From Isotricha intestinalis (Eukaryota > Ciliophora > Litostomatea > Vestibuliferida > Isotrichidae): a DNA stretch of 64,000 nt. The position numbers were made by a program, and so were the translations under genes. The notes beneath the pieces are model-generated. The model made no database searches. It saw only the letters and a list, made by a program, of their open reading frames with translations, and was not told where the DNA came from. Of the stretch, positions 17,204-27,101 are shown in pieces. The DNA is taken from positions 1 to 64,000 of the forward strand of contig JAJJLU010003492.1 of the NCBI GenBank assembly GCA_023807065.1. Reading direction: 5' to 3'. Numbering within the stretch: position 1 is the first letter of the stretch; the number at the start of each line of letters is the position of its first letter.

Positions 17204-19423
17204 ATGAATACTTCAAATGAAGATAAATTAATAAATAATAAAATTCATATATTTTCATGGGGATTTGGTAAATATGGAGAACTAGGAGAAAAAGAAATAA
17301 ATTACTCATTAGAACCTATTAAAATAAATATAAATTTAAATCTAAAAGAAGAAATAGCAAAAATTGATTGTGGAGAATATCATTCATCATTTATAACAAA
17401 TAATTCAAATATATATATCTTTGGAAAAAATATTTTCGGTCAATTAGGTTTAAATCATTTAAATTATGTATCTCATCCTCAATTAATAAAATTTGAAGAA
17501 AAAATAAAAATATCAAAAGTATCATTAGGTGGAGAACATACTTTAATTTTATCAGAACAAAATATTTTATATTCTTTTGGATTAAATATTTTTGGTCAAT
17601 TAGGTTTAGGAGATAATTCAAATAGGCAATTTCCAACAAATGTATATTTATCTTTAAATTATGGGGAAGAAATAAAAAAAATTTCAGCAGGAGCACAACA
17701 TTCTATAATATTAACTGATAAAAATAGAATTTTTTCTTGTGGTTTTGGAAAAAATGCTTCTACTGGTTTTGGTATTTCTGATGATATAAATATTTTTACT
17801 CAAATTAATTTTGAAAATGATAATTTTAATAATATATCTTTAATTTCTTCAGGTGTTTATCATAGTGCTTTTTTATTTGATCAAAATAATAAAATCTGCA
17901 TTTGGGGAATAGGAGATATTTTAAAATATAATGAATTAACTATTTTCAATTTAGATAAAATTGAGAATGAAATTAAAATAAAGGATTTTAAAATAGGAGA
18001 TGATTTTATTATTTTTTTAACAGAAAATGGAAATGTATATTCTACAGGTAATAATAATAAAGGACAATTAGGAATAGGAAATTATGAGTCAAATATTAAA
18101 TTAAATAAAATAAATATATCAGAAAATATTGAAAGTATAAATGTAGGTTATGAGCATATAATAATAAAAACAAAAAACAATAAAATTTATGGTTGGGGAA
18201 GTAATGAATATGGTCAACTTTCACAAAAAGATTTTTCAAATTATAATTTACCAACACATCTTCAAAACATAACAAATTTAAATCCAATAAAAATTTCTTG
18301 TGGTGGATACCATAACTTAATAATTTCCAAAGAAGAAATAAATAACAATAATAATAATAGTAATAATAATAATTCAACAATAATAAAACTTTCATCAAAC
18401 TTAGAAAATAATATCCCAGAAATAACATTAAATATAAATAAATTAAAAGAATTAAAAGATACAATATCATCATTATCAATATCAAATAATATAATGGATA
18501 AAAAATTAAAAATATTAATTCAAAAGCAAAAAGATTTAGGAGTAGTTCCTTTAAATGATTTATCATCATATTCTCGTGGATTTGACAATGACTTCGAAAT
18601 ATCATTAGAAGAATTAGAAATAGAAGAAAATTCAGAAATAGGAAAAGGAACATTTGGTGAAGTAAGAAAGGGATATTGGAGAGGAGAAGAAATAGCAATT
18701 AAATTTTTAAAAAGTTCAATGCTTTCATCACAAGAATCAATAAAATCATTTATTGAAGAATGTAATATAATGAAAAATCTACATCATCCAAATATTTTAT
18801 TATTTATGGGAGCTTGTACAAAAGGACCTGAATTTTTTGTAGTGACAGAATATTGTGAAAATGGAAATTTATTTGAATTGCTTCATATAAATCAATCTCA
18901 AAAATTAAATTATGAAGATGTAAGGAGAATTGCTTTAGAAATTGCATATGGAGTCAATTATCTTCATAGTTTTAAACCACCAATTTTACATAGAGATTTA
19001 AAAAGTATGAATGTATTACTTGATAGAAATTTACAAGTTAAATTAGCAGATTTTGGAAATACAAAATATTTAGATATTCAAATGACAAAACAAAAAGGAA
19101 CTTTTCAATGGATGGCTCCTGAAGTTATTAGAGGAAATGTTTATACTGAAAAAAGTGATGTTTTTTCTTTTGGTATTATTATGAATGAATTAGTAATGAG
19201 AATACCTCCTTATCAAGGAAAAGATAAAAAAGATGTTGCTAGAAAAGTGGTTAGAAATCCTGATTATAGACCTATTATTGGAAAAAAAGTTCCTAAAGAT
19301 TGGATAGATTTAATGGTTAAGTGTTATTCTCATGAAGAAAAAAAAAGACCCAATTTTAATGAAATCATTGATTGCTTGAAAAAAATGAGATTACCTAAAG
19401 AATTTATTTATGGACCCAAATAA
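17204..19423 (+). CDS. RCC1-repeat / TKL protein kinase fusion
   Basis: 739 residues. Residues 8-375 hold RCC1-type propeller repeats (FSWGFGKYGELGE, YIFGKNIFGQLGLN, YSFGLNIFGQLGLGDN, YSTGNNNKGQLGIGN, YGWGSNEYGQL). An Asn-rich linker and a short helix follow. From about 470 to 735 is a kinase: GKGTFGEV from Gly480, IAIKFL, HRDLKSMN from His596, DFG at 616-618, KGTFQWMAPEV, and SDVFSFGIIMNEL. These motifs place it in the tyrosine-kinase-like group (CTR1/DRK-like) and all catalytic residues are present, so it should be an active Ser/Thr kinase. RCC1 repeats joined to a kinase also occur in the NEK8/9 family, but there the kinase is N-terminal and NEK-type; this is a different, protist-type combination. 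Probably cytosolic signalling. Confidence 0.92.
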   Translation: MNTSNEDKLINNKIHIFSWGFGKYGELGEKEINYSLEPIKININLNLKEEIAKIDCGEYHSSFITNNSNIYIFGKNIFGQLGLNHLNYVSHPQLIKFEEKIKISKVSLGGEHTLILSEQNILYSFGLNIFGQLGLGDNSNRQFPTNVYLSLNYGEEIKKISAGAQHSIILTDKNRIFSCGFGKNASTGFGISDDINIFTQINFENDNFNNISLISSGVYHSAFLFDQNNKICIWGIGDILKYNELTIFNLDKIENEIKIKDFKIGDDFIIFLTENGNVYSTGNNNKGQLGIGNYESNIKLNKINISENIESINVGYEHIIIKTKNNKIYGWGSNEYGQLSQKDFSNYNLPTHLQNITNLNPIKISCGGYHNLIISKEEINNNNNNSNNNNSTIIKLSSNLENNIPEITLNINKLKELKDTISSLSISNNIMDKKLKILIQKQKDLGVVPLNDLSSYSRGFDNDFEISLEELEIEENSEIGKGTFGEVRKGYWRGEEIAIKFLKSSMLSSQESIKSFIEECNIMKNLHHPNILLFMGACTKGPEFFVVTEYCENGNLFELLHINQSQKLNYEDVRRIALEIAYGVNYLHSFKPPILHRDLKSMNVLLDRNLQVKLADFGNTKYLDIQMTKQKGTFQWMAPEVIRGNVYTEKSDVFSFGIIMNELVMRIPPYQGKDKKDVARKVVRNPDYRPIIGKKVPKDWIDLMVKCYSHEEKKRPNFNEIIDCLKKMRLPKEFIYGPK

Positions 19424-19586
19424 GGTTTTTTATAATTTTTTATTTTTAATAGAATTATAAATTTTTTAATAAAATTCTCCCTACCTTAAAAATTCACTTA
19501 TATTTAAAAAGAAAGCATTCAAAATTCTAAAAAAAAAAAAAAATAAAAATAAATCGAATAAAAAATTAAAAAAAACATATAAAAAA

Positions 19587-21425
19587 ATGAGTATGTATGA
19601 TTTGGAAGATAAAGAAAAAGAATCTCTTTTTGGAAAAATAATAAAAGTCTCAGGTCCATTAGTAGTAGCAGAAAATATGGCAGGAGCAAAAATGTACGAG
19701 TTGGTAAAAATAGGTTGGTCAAAATTAGTAGGAGAAGTAATTAAACTAGAAAAAGACACAGCATCAATTCAATGTTACGAAGATACAAGTGGCCTAACAG
19801 TTGGAGACCCTGTACTCAAGACAGGTAGTCCTCTTGCAGTACAACTAGGTCCCGGTCTTCTATCTCAGATTTTTGATGGTATACAAAGGCCTTTGGAAAC
19901 AATAAGCGAACTAAGTGGTAGTGTGTATGTCCCAAGAGGAGTCGATGTCCCTTCACTTGATGGAAAAAAAGAATGGCTATTTAATCCTTTGAATATTAAA
20001 CAAGGCACAATTTTAACTGGAGGAGATGTTATTGGTATTGTTAGGGAAAATGACTTGTTTTGTGAACATAAAATAATGCTTCCTCCTAAAGCAAAGGGAA
20101 GATTAGTGGAAATTCAACCACAAGGTAATTATGATGTTAATACTCCTATTATTGAAATCGATGATAATGGACAAATTAGGAAATTCCCAATGAGTCATTT
20201 CTGGCCTGTTAGAGAAGCCAGACCTGTTTTTGAAAAACATCCTGGAACTGAACCTTTGTTAACTGGGCAAAGAGTTCTTGATGCTTTATTCCCCTCTGTT
20301 TTAGGAGGTACATGTGCAATACCTGGCGCATTTGGTTGTGGTAAGACATGTATATCACAAGCATTATCAAAATACTCAAATTCTCAAGCAATTGTTTATG
20401 TAGGTTGTGGTGAACGTGGTAATGAAATGGCAGAAGTTCTTAAAGAATTTCCTCAATTATTCACAGAAGTAAATGGAGTCAAACATAATATCATGCAGAG
20501 AACAATATTAGTAGCAAATACATCAAATATGCCAGTCGCTGCACGTGAGGCTTCCATTTACACAGGTATTGCTCTTGCTGAATACATACGTGATATGGGA
20601 TACAATGTTTCAATGATGGCAGATTCAACATCTCGTTGGGCAGAAGCTCTAAGAGAAATCTCAGGTCGTCTGGCTGAAATGCCAGCTGATTCAGGATACC
20701 CTGCATATCTTGCTTCCAAATTGGCTCAGTTCTATGAGAGATCAGGAGCAGTTAAGTGTCTAGGTTCACCTGACCGTAATGGGTCGGTCACTATTGTTGG
20801 AGCAGTGTCACCACCAGGAGGTGACTTCTCAGATCCAGTGACAGTTAATACTCTTTATAATGTTCAAGTCTTCTGGGGATTAGATAAGAAATTAGCACAA
20901 AGAACTCATTTCCCTGCTGTTAATTGGTTAACTTCTTATTCAAAATATGAAAATATTTTAGAAGGATATTTCAATAAATTTGATAGTGAATTTGTTGAAT
21001 GTAAAAATACTATTAAAAGAATTTTACAAGATGAAGAAGATTTAACTGAAGTAGTTCAATTAATTGGGAAAGATTCACTAAGTGAGGATCAAAAATTAAT
21101 TTTAGAAATTGCTAAAGTTATTAAAAATGATTTTTTACAGCAAAATTCTTTTTCTGAATATGATTTTACTTGTCCACTTGTTAAAACTTGTGGAATGATG
21201 AAATGTATTATTACTTATTTTAATTGTGCTTTTAAAGCTTTAAAGGAAAGTTCAGGAGAAAACAAAAAAACTTTTGCTTTTGTTCAAACCAAAACTAAAG
21301 AAGAATTTGTTGATTTAACTCAAATGAAATTTATTAATCCCAAAACTGATTTTAAGGAATTAGAAACAATGTTTAATGAAAAACAAGCAAAAATTGAGGA
21401 AAAATTCAGAACAGCATTTTCTTAA
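19587..21425 (+). CDS. V-type H+-ATPase catalytic subunit A
   Basis: 612 residues, the usual length for this subunit, which hydrolyses ATP in the V1 head and drives proton pumping into vacuoles and contractile-vacuole membranes. The P-loop GAFGCGKT spans 247-254, followed by [12 protein letters not shown] with the catalytic Glu region, [18 protein letters not shown] and [11 protein letters not shown], all characteristic of subunit A. The N-terminal beta-barrel and the A-specific insertion are present. The start is in A-rich sequence after a run of A. Codon use is unlike the neighbours: from about 19780, and most strongly at 20500-20880, it uses many C/G-ending codons, while the last 540 bp are A/T-ending again. 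High expression would explain some of this. The most secure gene in the window. Confidence 0.98.
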   Translation: MSMYDLEDKEKESLFGKIIKVSGPLVVAENMAGAKMYELVKIGWSKLVGEVIKLEKDTASIQCYEDTSGLTVGDPVLKTGSPLAVQLGPGLLSQIFDGIQRPLETISELSGSVYVPRGVDVPSLDGKKEWLFNPLNIKQGTILTGGDVIGIVRENDLFCEHKIMLPPKAKGRLVEIQPQGNYDVNTPIIEIDDNGQIRKFPMSHFWPVREARPVFEKHPGTEPLLTGQRVLDALFPSVLGGTCAIPGAFGCGKTCISQALSKYSNSQAIVYVGCGERGNEMAEVLKEFPQLFTEVNGVKHNIMQRTILVANTSNMPVAAREASIYTGIALAEYIRDMGYNVSMMADSTSRWAEALREISGRLAEMPADSGYPAYLASKLAQFYERSGAVKCLGSPDRNGSVTIVGAVSPPGGDFSDPVTVNTLYNVQVFWGLDKKLAQRTHFPAVNWLTSYSKYENILEGYFNKFDSEFVECKNTIKRILQDEEDLTEVVQLIGKDSLSEDQKLILEIAKVIKNDFLQQNSFSEYDFTCPLVKTCGMMKCIITYFNCAFKALKESSGENKKTFAFVQTKTKEEFVDLTQMKFINPKTDFKELETMFNEKQAKIEEKFRTAFS

Positions 21426-21523
21426 AAAAATTAATAATAAATAAGTTAAATTTAAAGTAATTATTTAATAATTAAAAAATAAAAATTATCAAATTATTTT
21501 TTATTTAAAAATAAATAAAAAAA

Positions 21524-22954
21524 CTAAAAAGAAGTATTAAAACCGAATTTTTTTTTTCTTTTAAACAAACCAAATTGTAAATTCCCATTAGGATTTCTAT
21601 CTTTTAATATGACTCTAGTATCAGCAGCATCTTCCTCAATACTTTTTTCAATAGCTAACATTTGTTCAGGAATTTGTTCATCAGCTTTGTGTTTATTAGA
21701 TATAGTTTGAATTTCATTCATAATTTCATTAAAAGTTAAATAACCACTTTTTTTATTATTATTATCTAAATTCTTTGCTAATGAAAGTCTATACCTTGAA
21801 TATGCAAATGATTTTAAATTTGAAATTTGAGAATTTATATTTTTATTATTTTCTGTAATAACTATTCTTCCTGGATAAACTTCTAATCCTCTTATTTTAT
21901 TTAAGTTTATTGAATATATATCATCATTAAATTTTGTGTTTTCTATATTTTTTATATTGTTATTATTTTGTATTTCAATGTTTCCTTCTATTGATGATTT
22001 TAAAAAAGGTTTTTCTAATACTTTTTTTTTTATTAAATTTTTTTTAAAATCTATATTTGATGCACCGATATTAGTATCAGTTTTTATTTGATTTATTATA
22101 TCATTTGATATTTCTGAATAATCATTTAAATTTTTTTGTTGAATATCTAATACTTTTTCTTTTTTTTTCACATTCAAACATACTTTTATATTAATATAAA
22201 GAGGAATAATATCATATTTATAATTATATAATTTTGTAAAACTAGTTAAAAACTGATTAAAATTAATATATTTTTGTTCATGAAAAACATCACCTAATTC
22301 ACCAGGAAAAGACAATAATTTTCTCATAATATTATTAGAATGAATAGAAGCAATACTTTGAGATGCAATACTAGAATCATTATTATTACTTTCTTCACAA
22401 AATAAATTATTAATAGTAAAAATTAATTTTTTAACTTCTTTTTCATTAATAAAACCATCATCATCAATATCAGTTATATCAAATAGTAATTTTATTTTAT
22501 GTTTAAAATCACATTTTACAAAACATGCTAAAGCACAACATATTTCATATATATCTATTTCATCTTCTGGATTTATTTTATTTATAAAATAATTACTTTC
22601 TTTTCTATTATTTATACATGTTAATTCTACTCTATATACTTTAAAACGATTAAATATTTGTTCATATAATTTATCAAAAATATCTCCTTTTAATAAAAAT
22701 ACTTTTTTCATTAAATTTAAAAATGATGATTTCTTTAATTTCATATTTCTTTTTAATGATTCAAATTGTTTTATTTTACAATTTTCTGTGAATTCTAAAA
22801 CTTTTGATACAGTTAAATTTCTTAAGAATTCAAAATAAAAAATATCTTTTATTGGTTTTATTTCGATTTTTGATTCTTCTTTTTTATTCAAATTTATTTC
22901 AACAGTCTCATTTCTTTTTATTAATGGTAATTTACGAAAAGCATTTTTCTTCAT
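21524..22954 (-). CDS. EF-hand calcium-binding protein
   Basis: 476 residues. One canonical EF-hand loop is clear, DIDDDGFINEKE at 162-173, with acidic residues at loop positions 1, 3, 5 and 12 and Gly at 6. A preceding paired helix region (about 130-158) and a following FNQFLTSFTKLY helix suggest a second, degenerate hand. The N-terminal stretch with FEFLRNLTVSKVLEF and the overall pattern recall calcineurin-B/NCS-like sensors fused to a long tail. From about 250 to 476 the protein is Asn/Lys-rich, with one ordered-looking part (LEVYPGRIVI) and a basic end. No membrane helix. Likely a calcium sensor; the target is unknown. Converges tail to tail with the V-ATPase gene (98 bp). Confidence 0.8.
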   Translation of the reverse strand: MKKNAFRKLPLIKRNETVEINLNKKEESKIEIKPIKDIFYFEFLRNLTVSKVLEFTENCKIKQFESLKRNMKLKKSSFLNLMKKVFLLKGDIFDKLYEQIFNRFKVYRVELTCINNRKESNYFINKINPEDEIDIYEICCALACFVKCDFKHKIKLLFDITDIDDDGFINEKEVKKLIFTINNLFCEESNNNDSSIASQSIASIHSNNIMRKLLSFPGELGDVFHEQKYINFNQFLTSFTKLYNYKYDIIPLYINIKVCLNVKKKEKVLDIQQKNLNDYSEISNDIINQIKTDTNIGASNIDFKKNLIKKKVLEKPFLKSSIEGNIEIQNNNNIKNIENTKFNDDIYSINLNKIRGLEVYPGRIVITENNKNINSQISNLKSFAYSRYRLSLAKNLDNNNKKSGYLTFNEIMNEIQTISNKHKADEQIPEQMLAIEKSIEEDAADTRVILKDRNPNGNLQFGLFKRKKKFGFNTSF

Positions 22955-23067
22955 TTTCAGTTATTTATTTAAAAAAAGAGAAAAATTTTAAAAAAAAAAA
23001 TATTATAATGCTTTATTTATATTTAATTTTTTTTCATAAACTTATTAAAATTTTATCAAATTAAAGA

Positions 23068-24706
23068 ATGTCAAAATACTTTTCATTTTTATATAAAAAT
23101 AAAACTGAAAAATTTATTAAAATGTGTTTACAAAAAGGAAAATTTTTAATAGATAATTCTCCTAATAACGAGTTATTTAATAAAATTTGTAAATCATCGA
23201 ATAAAGTTTATATAATGTTAGTAAATATAGAATCAAAAATTGTAAATGCAATAATAAAACAAATTGAATTTAAAAATTGTCAAATGAAATTTGAGGTCAA
23301 AAGTAAATGTGAAATTTCTTTTAATGAAATAAATGAAAGTCAAGAAGTAACAGAAAATGATTTGTCAATTTTTGAAATTAATAATTATACTTTTTACTTA
23401 TTTAATTTAGATGTTGAAGTAAATGAATTATTTGGTAAAGATGAAGAAACTTTTGAAATAATTAGGGATTTAATTAAGGAAAAATATAAAAAGCAAAAGT
23501 CTAATGAAAATAATTATGAAAATTTAAAAAAAAAAGATAATAATGATACATTTAATAATGTAATGAATAATCCATTTTTATATCATATGTTAAATTATCA
23601 ACAAATGTGTGTTGCTATTCAAAAGTAAAATTTATATTTATTTTTATAGGGAAAAAGAAACAAAATCAAAAAATAATGAAACTGAAAAAATTGAAGAAGA
23701 AGACCCAAATAATGATATTTCTAGAAAATTTGCAATATATGATGAATTTTTAACTGACAAAGATGAAAATAGAGAAAGATATTTTGATATAAAAGATATG
23801 GATAATTATATTGAATTATATAATAAATTACATAATAAAGGAAAAGAAAATAAAAAAAATAAAGTCAAAAAAGAAGTTTCAAGTAAGTCTGAGAGTATTA
23901 AGAAACCAAATAATTACTCCAATAATTATACAAATAATAATAATAGTAATAATAGTATTTTAAATAATTATTCTAATCAGACATATAAAAAAAATTATGA
24001 ATATGATATCAAGGAGAAAAAATGGGGAACAGATTATAAAAATAAAAAATATGAACAAATTTCAAATTCTAATACTAATAATAGTTCATATGACCATTAT
24101 AAAAATTATAATAATCCAAATAAATCATATAATTCAAATATCTTTTATGATTATAATAATAATTATGTGGATGGATATATAACTAAAAAAAATAGATCTC
24201 GTTCAAGAGAAATCGATAGAAAAAGGAAAATAATGGAAAGAAAAATAGAAACTGATTCTGATGATGATGAAGGTGGTTTTTATGCCAAAAGAGCAAATAG
24301 AAAATTATCAAATTATTCTAATTATTCAAATTATTCTAATAAAAGCAATTATTCTAATGTAAGTCCTCAATTTCAACCAAATTTAAATAATAATTATAAT
24401 AGTAATTCATATCAAAGTAATTATAATAATTATAATAATTTCAATTCCAAAAAATATAATAATAATATTTCAAATAATTTATATTATAGTAATAATGATA
24501 ATTTTAATAACAAACATTATTCTTATAAAGATAATTTTATGAATAAAAATAAATCTTATAAAGATAATTTCAAAAATCGAAATTATAATTCTTTTAATTC
24601 TAATCCTGGATTTATTAAAGTAAATAAGTATAATAATCCATTGAAAGGAAACTATAGGGCTCAAGATCTTTTTCCTAAAAAATATAATAGTGATAATAAC
24701 TATTAA
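23068..24706 (+). CDS. two-exon Asn/Tyr-rich protein (possible divergent YTH-like N-terminus)
   Basis: Two open frames are joined by a 25-nt GT-AG intron at 23625-23649 (phase 2). Exons 23068-23624 and 23650-24706 encode 537 residues; the stop after exon 1 lies only in the intron. Residues 1-150 look globular (KYFSFLYKNKTEKFIKMCL, then NKVYIMLVNIESKIVNAII). The order 'KYF-x-L ... SSNKVYIMLVN' faintly recalls YTH m6A readers, but the Trp cage residues are missing, so I do not call it. After 190 it is acidic, then Asn/Ser/Tyr-rich with an RS-like stretch (KKNRSRSREIDRKRKI) and short repeats such as KSYKDNF. RS and low-complexity sequence suggest an RNA-associated protein. Divergent with the gene at 22954 (113 bp). 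Confidence 0.75.
23625..23649 (+). other. spliceosomal mini-intron, 25 nt
   Basis: Starts GTAAAA, ends TTATAG, all A/T in between. Removal joins two frames that otherwise end and begin here without a start codon at the right place. In-frame joining (AA/G, Lys) continues directly into an acidic coding stretch. Confidence 0.85.
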
Positions 24707-24767
24707 ATAAACATAAATTTAAATTTAAATATTATTATTTTTTATTTAAGTAAATTTTAAAATTTTA

Positions 24768-27029
24768 ATGGATGAATTTCAATTTTTTGAAAATCGGAAA
24801 GAATGTAGAAAATCAGCAGATAATTCATTAGTAAAAAGAGATATAAACACAGAATTAAAGCCTCAACAAAAAATAATTAATTTAGTTCCTACTTCACAAA
24901 AGAGAACAAATAGTTTAAAGTCCAAAAAAAATTTAAAAATAAGTAAAACTCCATCAAACAAAAATAAAAATTTAAATGAAGAAAATATAATATCATTCCA
25001 ATTAATAAATTCAGAAATTGTTGAAGCAAATGTAAATTTTTCATTACCTCCTTCTATATTAAATATATTTAGAGAATTTAAGGCAAGATATATTAAAGAA
25101 GAACAAATATGGAACATTTCATACATAAAATATATTTATTTATACAAAGCACTTCAAAATATAAAAGATATAAAAATTATATTAAAGCCAATTCCTGAGT
25201 TATCAATTAACTTTATATATCAAATTGATAATACAAATATATTAAAATTTTATACTCAATATAATGAAAAAGAGAAAAAAAAAGTTTCATTCATAATTGA
25301 TTATTCAAAAGAAATAGAACATTCAATAGAAGAATTACCAAATAAATTAAAAAAAACTTTATATGATTTTCAAAAAGAAGGAATAAATTTTGGAATAGAA
25401 AAAAACGGAAGATTATTAATAGCAGATGAAATGGGGATTGGAAAAACAATTCAAGCAATAGGAATAATGACAATTTATAAAGAAGATTGGCCAGTTTTAA
25501 TCTTATGTCCTTCATCCCTTAAATTTTCTTGGAGAGATGAAATAAAAAATTGGTTAAGTGAAATAATAAATTTAGAAAAAGAAGATATTCAAGTTTTTAA
25601 AACATCAAAAGATATAATTAAAAGTGGTGAAAAATTTTATATTATATCATATGATTTAGCAATAAGAAATATTAATATAATACAAGAAAAAAAATTTAAA
25701 TGTGCAATTGCAGATGAAGCTCATTATATGAAAAATCTAGATGCTAAAAGATCTAAATTATTAATTCCAATTTTACAAAGATGTAAAAGATTAATTTTAT
25801 TAACTGGAACTCCTATTTTAGCAAAACCAGTTGAAATTTATCCTTTATTAACTGCTTTGAGACCAGATTTTTTTCATAGTTTTAAACAATTTGGAGAAAG
25901 ATTTTGTAATCCTATTCAAACTATATATGGGTTAAATTGGAATGGAAATGATAATATTAGAGAATTACATTTTATTCTGAAAAAAATAATGATTAGAAGA
26001 CTTAAAAATGAAGTTTTAAGTCAATTACCTCCTAAAAAAAGACAAAAAATAGAAATTCAAACAGACACTAAAATTATAAATCAAATAAAAGTAATATTAA
26101 AATCAAAAAAGGATAAATTAAAAAATTTTATAAATTCAGAAGAAAAAACAAAAGAAATTGAAAAAAAGACCGATTTAAATGAAGAAAATTCAGAAGATTC
26201 TGAAAGCATATTATCAACCTTTAATAAAGCATATACATTAACAGGGAAGGCTAAAATAAAAGGAATAACTGATTACATAACATATTTAATAAACAACTCA
26301 TGTAAATTTCTAGTATTTGCTCATCACATAGAAATATTAAATTCAATAGAAGAAACAGTAAAAAAAACAAAAGTAGAATATGTGAGAATAGACGGTAAAA
26401 TCTCATCAGAAAAAAAAGAAGAAAGAGTAAAAAAATTTCAAAAAGATCCATCATGTCTAGTTGCAATATTAGGAATAACAGCTTGTGCAACTGGAATAAC
26501 ATTAACAAAAGCATCAACAATAATTTTTGCAGAATTACATTATACTCCTGCAATAATGATTCAAGCTGAAGATAGAGCTCATAGAATTGGACAAGAAAAT
26601 AATTGTGTTAATATTCATTATTTATTTGGGAGTGATACACTTGATGAAATTATTTATAGTAAATTAAATGAAAAATTCATGATTTTTAGTGAAACTATGG
26701 ATAATCAAGTTAAAGATTTAGAAGTTAAGAAAATTAAAGATAAAATAGGAGATTTTATTAAAGGAAGTGGAAAAGATTTTTCTTCCAATCAAAAAAAAAG
26801 TGTTATTCTTGGAAGTGTTAAGAATAAAACTTTAAATGAATTTTTAATATGGAAAAATGAAATGAATATCCATGATAAAAATTATATTAGGAAGAAAGAT
26901 GATAATTTTAATTTAGAAAATCAAAAAATGAATAATAGTAATAATAATAATGAAGGTAATTGGAGTACTGGGAAAGAAAACAAAAATATTGAATATTCTG
27001 ATGATATTAATAAATTTTTTAAAATATAA
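24768..27029 (+). CDS. SMARCAL1/ZRANB3-like SNF2-family ATPase
   Basis: 753 residues. Residues 80-130 (FQLINSEIVEANVNFSLPP ... IWNISYIKYIYLYKAL) look like one HARP domain, the DNA-substrate module of SMARCAL1. The ATPase begins at about 200: DEMGIGKT (220-227), the DEAH box (316-319), LLTGTPILAKPVEIYPL, IMIRRLKNEVLSQLPPK, and C-terminal lobe motifs with HRIGQ. These match the annealing-helicase branch of SNF2 proteins that rewind replication forks and reverse stalled forks. No RPA-binding motif, zinc finger or HNH nuclease was seen, so SMARCAL1 is the nearer comparison. Tail from about 660 is Asn/Lys-rich. Nuclear DNA-repair protein. Start 61 bp after the preceding gene on the same strand. 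Confidence 0.92.
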   Translation: MDEFQFFENRKECRKSADNSLVKRDINTELKPQQKIINLVPTSQKRTNSLKSKKNLKISKTPSNKNKNLNEENIISFQLINSEIVEANVNFSLPPSILNIFREFKARYIKEEQIWNISYIKYIYLYKALQNIKDIKIILKPIPELSINFIYQIDNTNILKFYTQYNEKEKKKVSFIIDYSKEIEHSIEELPNKLKKTLYDFQKEGINFGIEKNGRLLIADEMGIGKTIQAIGIMTIYKEDWPVLILCPSSLKFSWRDEIKNWLSEIINLEKEDIQVFKTSKDIIKSGEKFYIISYDLAIRNINIIQEKKFKCAIADEAHYMKNLDAKRSKLLIPILQRCKRLILLTGTPILAKPVEIYPLLTALRPDFFHSFKQFGERFCNPIQTIYGLNWNGNDNIRELHFILKKIMIRRLKNEVLSQLPPKKRQKIEIQTDTKIINQIKVILKSKKDKLKNFINSEEKTKEIEKKTDLNEENSEDSESILSTFNKAYTLTGKAKIKGITDYITYLINNSCKFLVFAHHIEILNSIEETVKKTKVEYVRIDGKISSEKKEERVKKFQKDPSCLVAILGITACATGITLTKASTIIFAELHYTPAIMIQAEDRAHRIGQENNCVNIHYLFGSDTLDEIIYSKLNEKFMIFSETMDNQVKDLEVKKIKDKIGDFIKGSGKDFSSNQKKSVILGSVKNKTLNEFLIWKNEMNIHDKNYIRKKDDNFNLENQKMNNSNNNNEGNWSTGKENKNIEYSDDINKFFKI

Positions 27030-27101
27030 ATTCATACAATTAATAATTAATATATATTAATTTAAAATGATTAATAAAATAATTAATTTATATATAAATA
27101 A

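Noticed and set aside
18096..18698. Minus-strand 200-codon open frame
   Set aside because: Opposite to the RCC1-kinase gene; Leu/Ile-rich shadow without any domain.
23068..23500. YTH-domain identity for exon 1 of the two-exon gene
   Set aside because: Order of a few motifs is similar, but the aromatic cage Trp residues are absent.
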